NCBI GenBank assembly: GCA_030043155.1
Contig: JASHYE010000385.1
Coordinates: 1 to 7,289, forward strand
Length of the DNA stretch: 7,289 nucleotides
DNA from: Candidatus Acidiferrales bacterium
GTDB lineage: Bacteria > Acidobacteriota > Terriglobia > Acidoferrales > UBA7541
Direction of reading: 5' to 3'
Shown here: piece by piece, positions 5,020-7,289 of the stretch
Numbering within the stretch: the stretch's first letter is position 1
Layout: every line of letters starts with the position of its first letter
The notes under the pieces: generated by a model
What the model saw: only the letters and a program-made list of their open reading frames with translations
Database searches by the model: none
What the model was told of the DNA's origin: nothing
Translations under genes and position numbers: made by a program

Positions 5020-7289
5020 ATGGGAAAAGAGCCTCAACTGAGGCGCATTGCGGCCCATGCTGGCGTTGAGCTAGCGATTTGCGTTTTCCTGGCGGTGCTT
5101 GGCTCGTGCCCGGTGCTGAACGCTCAAAATGTGGTGCTGACTGGATCTCTTAGCGGACGGGTATCTGACCCGAGTGGAGCGTTGGTACCCGGCGCGTCGG
5201 TAGTAGTACAGAACCTGGCGACAGGCGTTGAGCAATCCATCGTGACAAATCGTCAGGGGCTTTATCAGCTTCCCTCGCTTATGCCTAGCACGTATTCGCT
5301 TATCGTGAGCCTCCAAGGATTTCGCAACGTGCATGTGCTGGTGCGTGTGGTGGTCGGAACCACTACGCAGCAGGACATTCGGCTGGAAGTGGGCTCTGAC
5401 AGGGAAACAGTTCGAGTAATCGGAACCACGCCGCTTCTGCGGCCTGCGGAATCCTCCGCCAGCACGGTGCTGGACCGGTCATTCATCTCGCAACTTCCGC
5501 TCAATGGGCGACGCTACACTGACTTTACGATGCTCACGCCCAATACGAGTTATGACGGCGACACAGGGCTAGTGAGCATTGCCGGACAACAAGGTGGCGA
5601 AGACTCGGGATATGCCAACGGAAACGGTTCGAACGCTTTCACCGTCGATGGCACGAATGCAACCAACAATTATTTTGCGGACATTCTTGGGCGCTACCGG
5701 ATTCCGTACCTGTACGGCGAGGATGCGATTCAGGAGTTTGAAGTTTCCGTAAGCCCTTATTCGGCGCTCTACGGGGGTGCAGCCGGCTTCGTGAATGCCG
5801 TCACCCGGTCAGGAAGCAATGCATTTCACGGCAGCGCGTTCTACTATAACCGAAATTCCGCGACGGGAGCCAACGATGCTCTCGATAAAGCTGCTGGTTT
5901 CCCCAAACCGCTAGATGCGCTGCAGCAATTCGGTGCTGGAGTGGGGGGGCCGATTGTGCGAAATCGGCTATGGTTCTTCATGGATTATGAGCAGCAGCTG
6001 CGCAACAATCCTATTCCCGTTATCAATCCGGCGTTGTCGACGACGCCACAGACCCTTGGAGGTTTTTTAGCCGCGAACTTTGGAATTCCGGCAGGAACGA
6101 GTCTGCCTCCGCCAAACGGATCGTTGCCGGTACCAGGCAGCGACACTGCCCCGGATCCAAACAATCCCGTGTACCTGCGGCAGGTCTCGAACGCAATCAA
6201 TGCCCTTAACTCTAATCTGGGCTCGAGGCCACGAACGCGGAACGATATTGTGTTGACCCCGCGGCTGGATTTTCAGGCGACACGTCGCGACGCATTCTTC
6301 CTCACATTAGACCTGAACCGTTTCAATTCGCCCGGCGGAGTGATCACCGATCCAACGGTCGGTGACTATGGGTTGCAGACGCTGGCCAATGCCTATGTGC
6401 GTACTTCGCAGGTTAGCTTGGGATGGACGCACACGTTTTCGGCTAATCTGCTAAATGAGTTTCACGCGGGAACTTCGCAGGATGACGAATTCGCAACCCC
6501 AACTGCATCCGCTTCGAACACACCCACGATAATTTTGGATAGTCCTGCGGCTTTCACGTTGGGAAACGCGCCGTTCTCCATAGGAAAGGTTATTGAAAGA
6601 CAATATTCTTTCTCGGACAGAATTGATTACGCCGCCGGAAAACACACACTGCAGTTTGGATTCGATTGGAGCCGTGCATGGGATGCGGACACAAATGACG
6701 GGGGCGCTGACCCGAACGCAGCCGTGGACCTAGGGTCACCGCTGGGCATGTATGAATTTTCCAACTTGGAAGACTTCGCACTTGGTGAATACAACGTCTT
6801 CAGCCAGGCCTCGGGCAATCCGACTTTCTCTTTCGCCGTGCCGTACTACGGATTCTACGTTCAGGACACGTATCGTGTCTCGCCGCGTTTGACGCTGGAA
6901 ATGGGCCTTCGCGAGGACTTCCAGGTCTATCCGCAGCCGGCGGAGAATCCCGCCTTTCCTCTCACTGGCCAATATCCGAATCAGTTTCTTCGACTGGCTC
7001 CCCGCTTTGGATTTGCATGGCAACCGGAGTCGAAAACTGTGATTCGCGGCGGATTCGGCGAGTTCTACACCAACATGAACGGCCTCAACTATCGCAACGC
7101 GGTGATCTCGAACGGACTGGCTTCGCAGGAGTCTTCGGCCGCCGCGAATTACACCTCAGGCCCCCCGGACCAGGCGTTGCCGACGTTCCCGAACACACTT
7201 CCGGCGAATTCGCCGCTCTTTCAAGCCGCGCCGGATATTTCACTCGTTTCGCCGCAGTTCCGCGTGCCATACATTTTGCAGGCGAGTGT
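5020..7289 (+). CDS. Oar-like TonB-dependent receptor with carboxypeptidase-regulatory-like domain, 5' part
   Basis: The frame is open from ATG 5020 to the window end with no stop, giving 756 residues; an in-frame TGA at 4993-4995 limits the start. Layout: signal peptide about 1-35 (hydrophobic 18-30, cut near NA|QN); carboxypeptidase-regulatory-like beta-sandwich about 41-122 ('GRVSDPSGALVPGASV', 'TNRQGLYQLPSLMPSTYSL'); plug about 128-265 with 'LPLNGRRYTDFTMLTPN' (159-175), 'FTVDGTNATNNYF' (207-219) and 'DAIQEFEVSVSPYSALYGG' (235-253); then barrel strands, including 'GPIVRNRLWFFMDYE' (310-324) and 'APRFGFAWQ' (660-668). This is the standard Oar-like order. By comparison with the end of the first receptor, about 340 residues are missing, giving roughly 1,100 in full. 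Role: TonB-dependent outer-membrane uptake; the ligand is unknown. It may be co-transcribed with the hydrolase 77 bases upstream. The mature part seen here has no cysteine, unlike the first receptor. Confidence 0.93.
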   Translation, partial: MGKEPQLRRIAAHAGVELAICVFLAVLGSCPVLNAQNVVLTGSLSGRVSDPSGALVPGASVVVQNLATGVEQSIVTNRQGLYQLPSLMPSTYSLIVSLQGFRNVHVLVRVVVGTTTQQDIRLEVGSDRETVRVIGTTPLLRPAESSASTVLDRSFISQLPLNGRRYTDFTMLTPNTSYDGDTGLVSIAGQQGGEDSGYANGNGSNAFTVDGTNATNNYFADILGRYRIPYLYGEDAIQEFEVSVSPYSALYGGAAGFVNAVTRSGSNAFHGSAFYYNRNSATGANDALDKAAGFPKPLDALQQFGAGVGGPIVRNRLWFFMDYEQQLRNNPIPVINPALSTTPQTLGGFLAANFGIPAGTSLPPPNGSLPVPGSDTAPDPNNPVYLRQVSNAINALNSNLGSRPRTRNDIVLTPRLDFQATRRDAFFLTLDLNRFNSPGGVITDPTVGDYGLQTLANAYVRTSQVSLGWTHTFSANLLNEFHAGTSQDDEFATPTASASNTPTIILDSPAAFTLGNAPFSIGKVIERQYSFSDRIDYAAGKHTLQFGFDWSRAWDADTNDGGADPNAAVDLGSPLGMYEFSNLEDFALGEYNVFSQASGNPTFSFAVPYYGFYVQDTYRVSPRLTLEMGLREDFQVYPQPAENPAFPLTGQYPNQFLRLAPRFGFAWQPESKTVIRGGFGEFYTNMNGLNYRNAVISNGLASQESSAAANYTSGPPDQALPTFPNTLPANSPLFQAAPDISLVSPQFRVPYILQAS

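Noticed and set aside
5020..7289. SusC-type receptor of a Bacteroidota SusCD pair
   Set aside because: The N-terminal domain and LPLNGR plug motif fit the Oar-like type, no SusD-like gene is present, and the C-terminal motif of the neighbouring paralogue is the acidobacterial form.

Overview
The window holds three co-directional (+ strand) genes, tightly packed, covering almost all of its length. Both outer genes run off the window. The order is: 3' part of an Oar-like TonB-dependent outer-membrane receptor (2-2425), a complete exported GH36-type alpha-galactosidase-like enzyme with a C-terminal PKD domain (2426-4942), and the 5' part of a second Oar-like TonB-dependent receptor (5020-7289). 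The only non-coding stretch is 77 bases (4943-5019). I see no RNA genes, CRISPR arrays, insertion sequences or integrases.

The likely source is an Acidobacteriota genome (Terriglobia-like). This is an inference. It rests on the receptor architecture, with an N-terminal carboxypeptidase-regulatory-like domain, an LPLNGR plug motif and a C-terminus ending in aromatic Phe after 'PRFIQFALKF'. It also rests on the lack of a SusD partner and on moderate GC with no strong Shine-Dalgarno sites. This receptor family is strongly expanded in that phylum.

The genes suggest a small glycan-uptake unit. The enzyme's ATG directly abuts the stop codon of the first receptor (TAA-ATG), so the two are very probably co-transcribed and translationally coupled. 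The enzyme has a signal peptide and the GH36 catalytic signature: a K-L-D nucleophile motif and an R-V-S-T-D acid/base motif, 61 residues apart. A plausible model is that a receptor imports an alpha-galactoside or related oligosaccharide, which the exported enzyme trims in the periplasm or at the cell surface. The second receptor follows after a short gap and may belong to the same unit. The substrate cannot be read from sequence, and two substitutions around the sugar-binding motifs (D-E instead of D-D, and K-D-G before S-P) argue against assuming plain alpha-galactosidase specificity.

I found no clearly new system. The points most worth a second look are the zero-gap receptor/hydrolase junction, the receptor-GH36-receptor layout without SusD, the active-site variants, the PKD fusion, and the paired cysteines present in one receptor but absent from the other.
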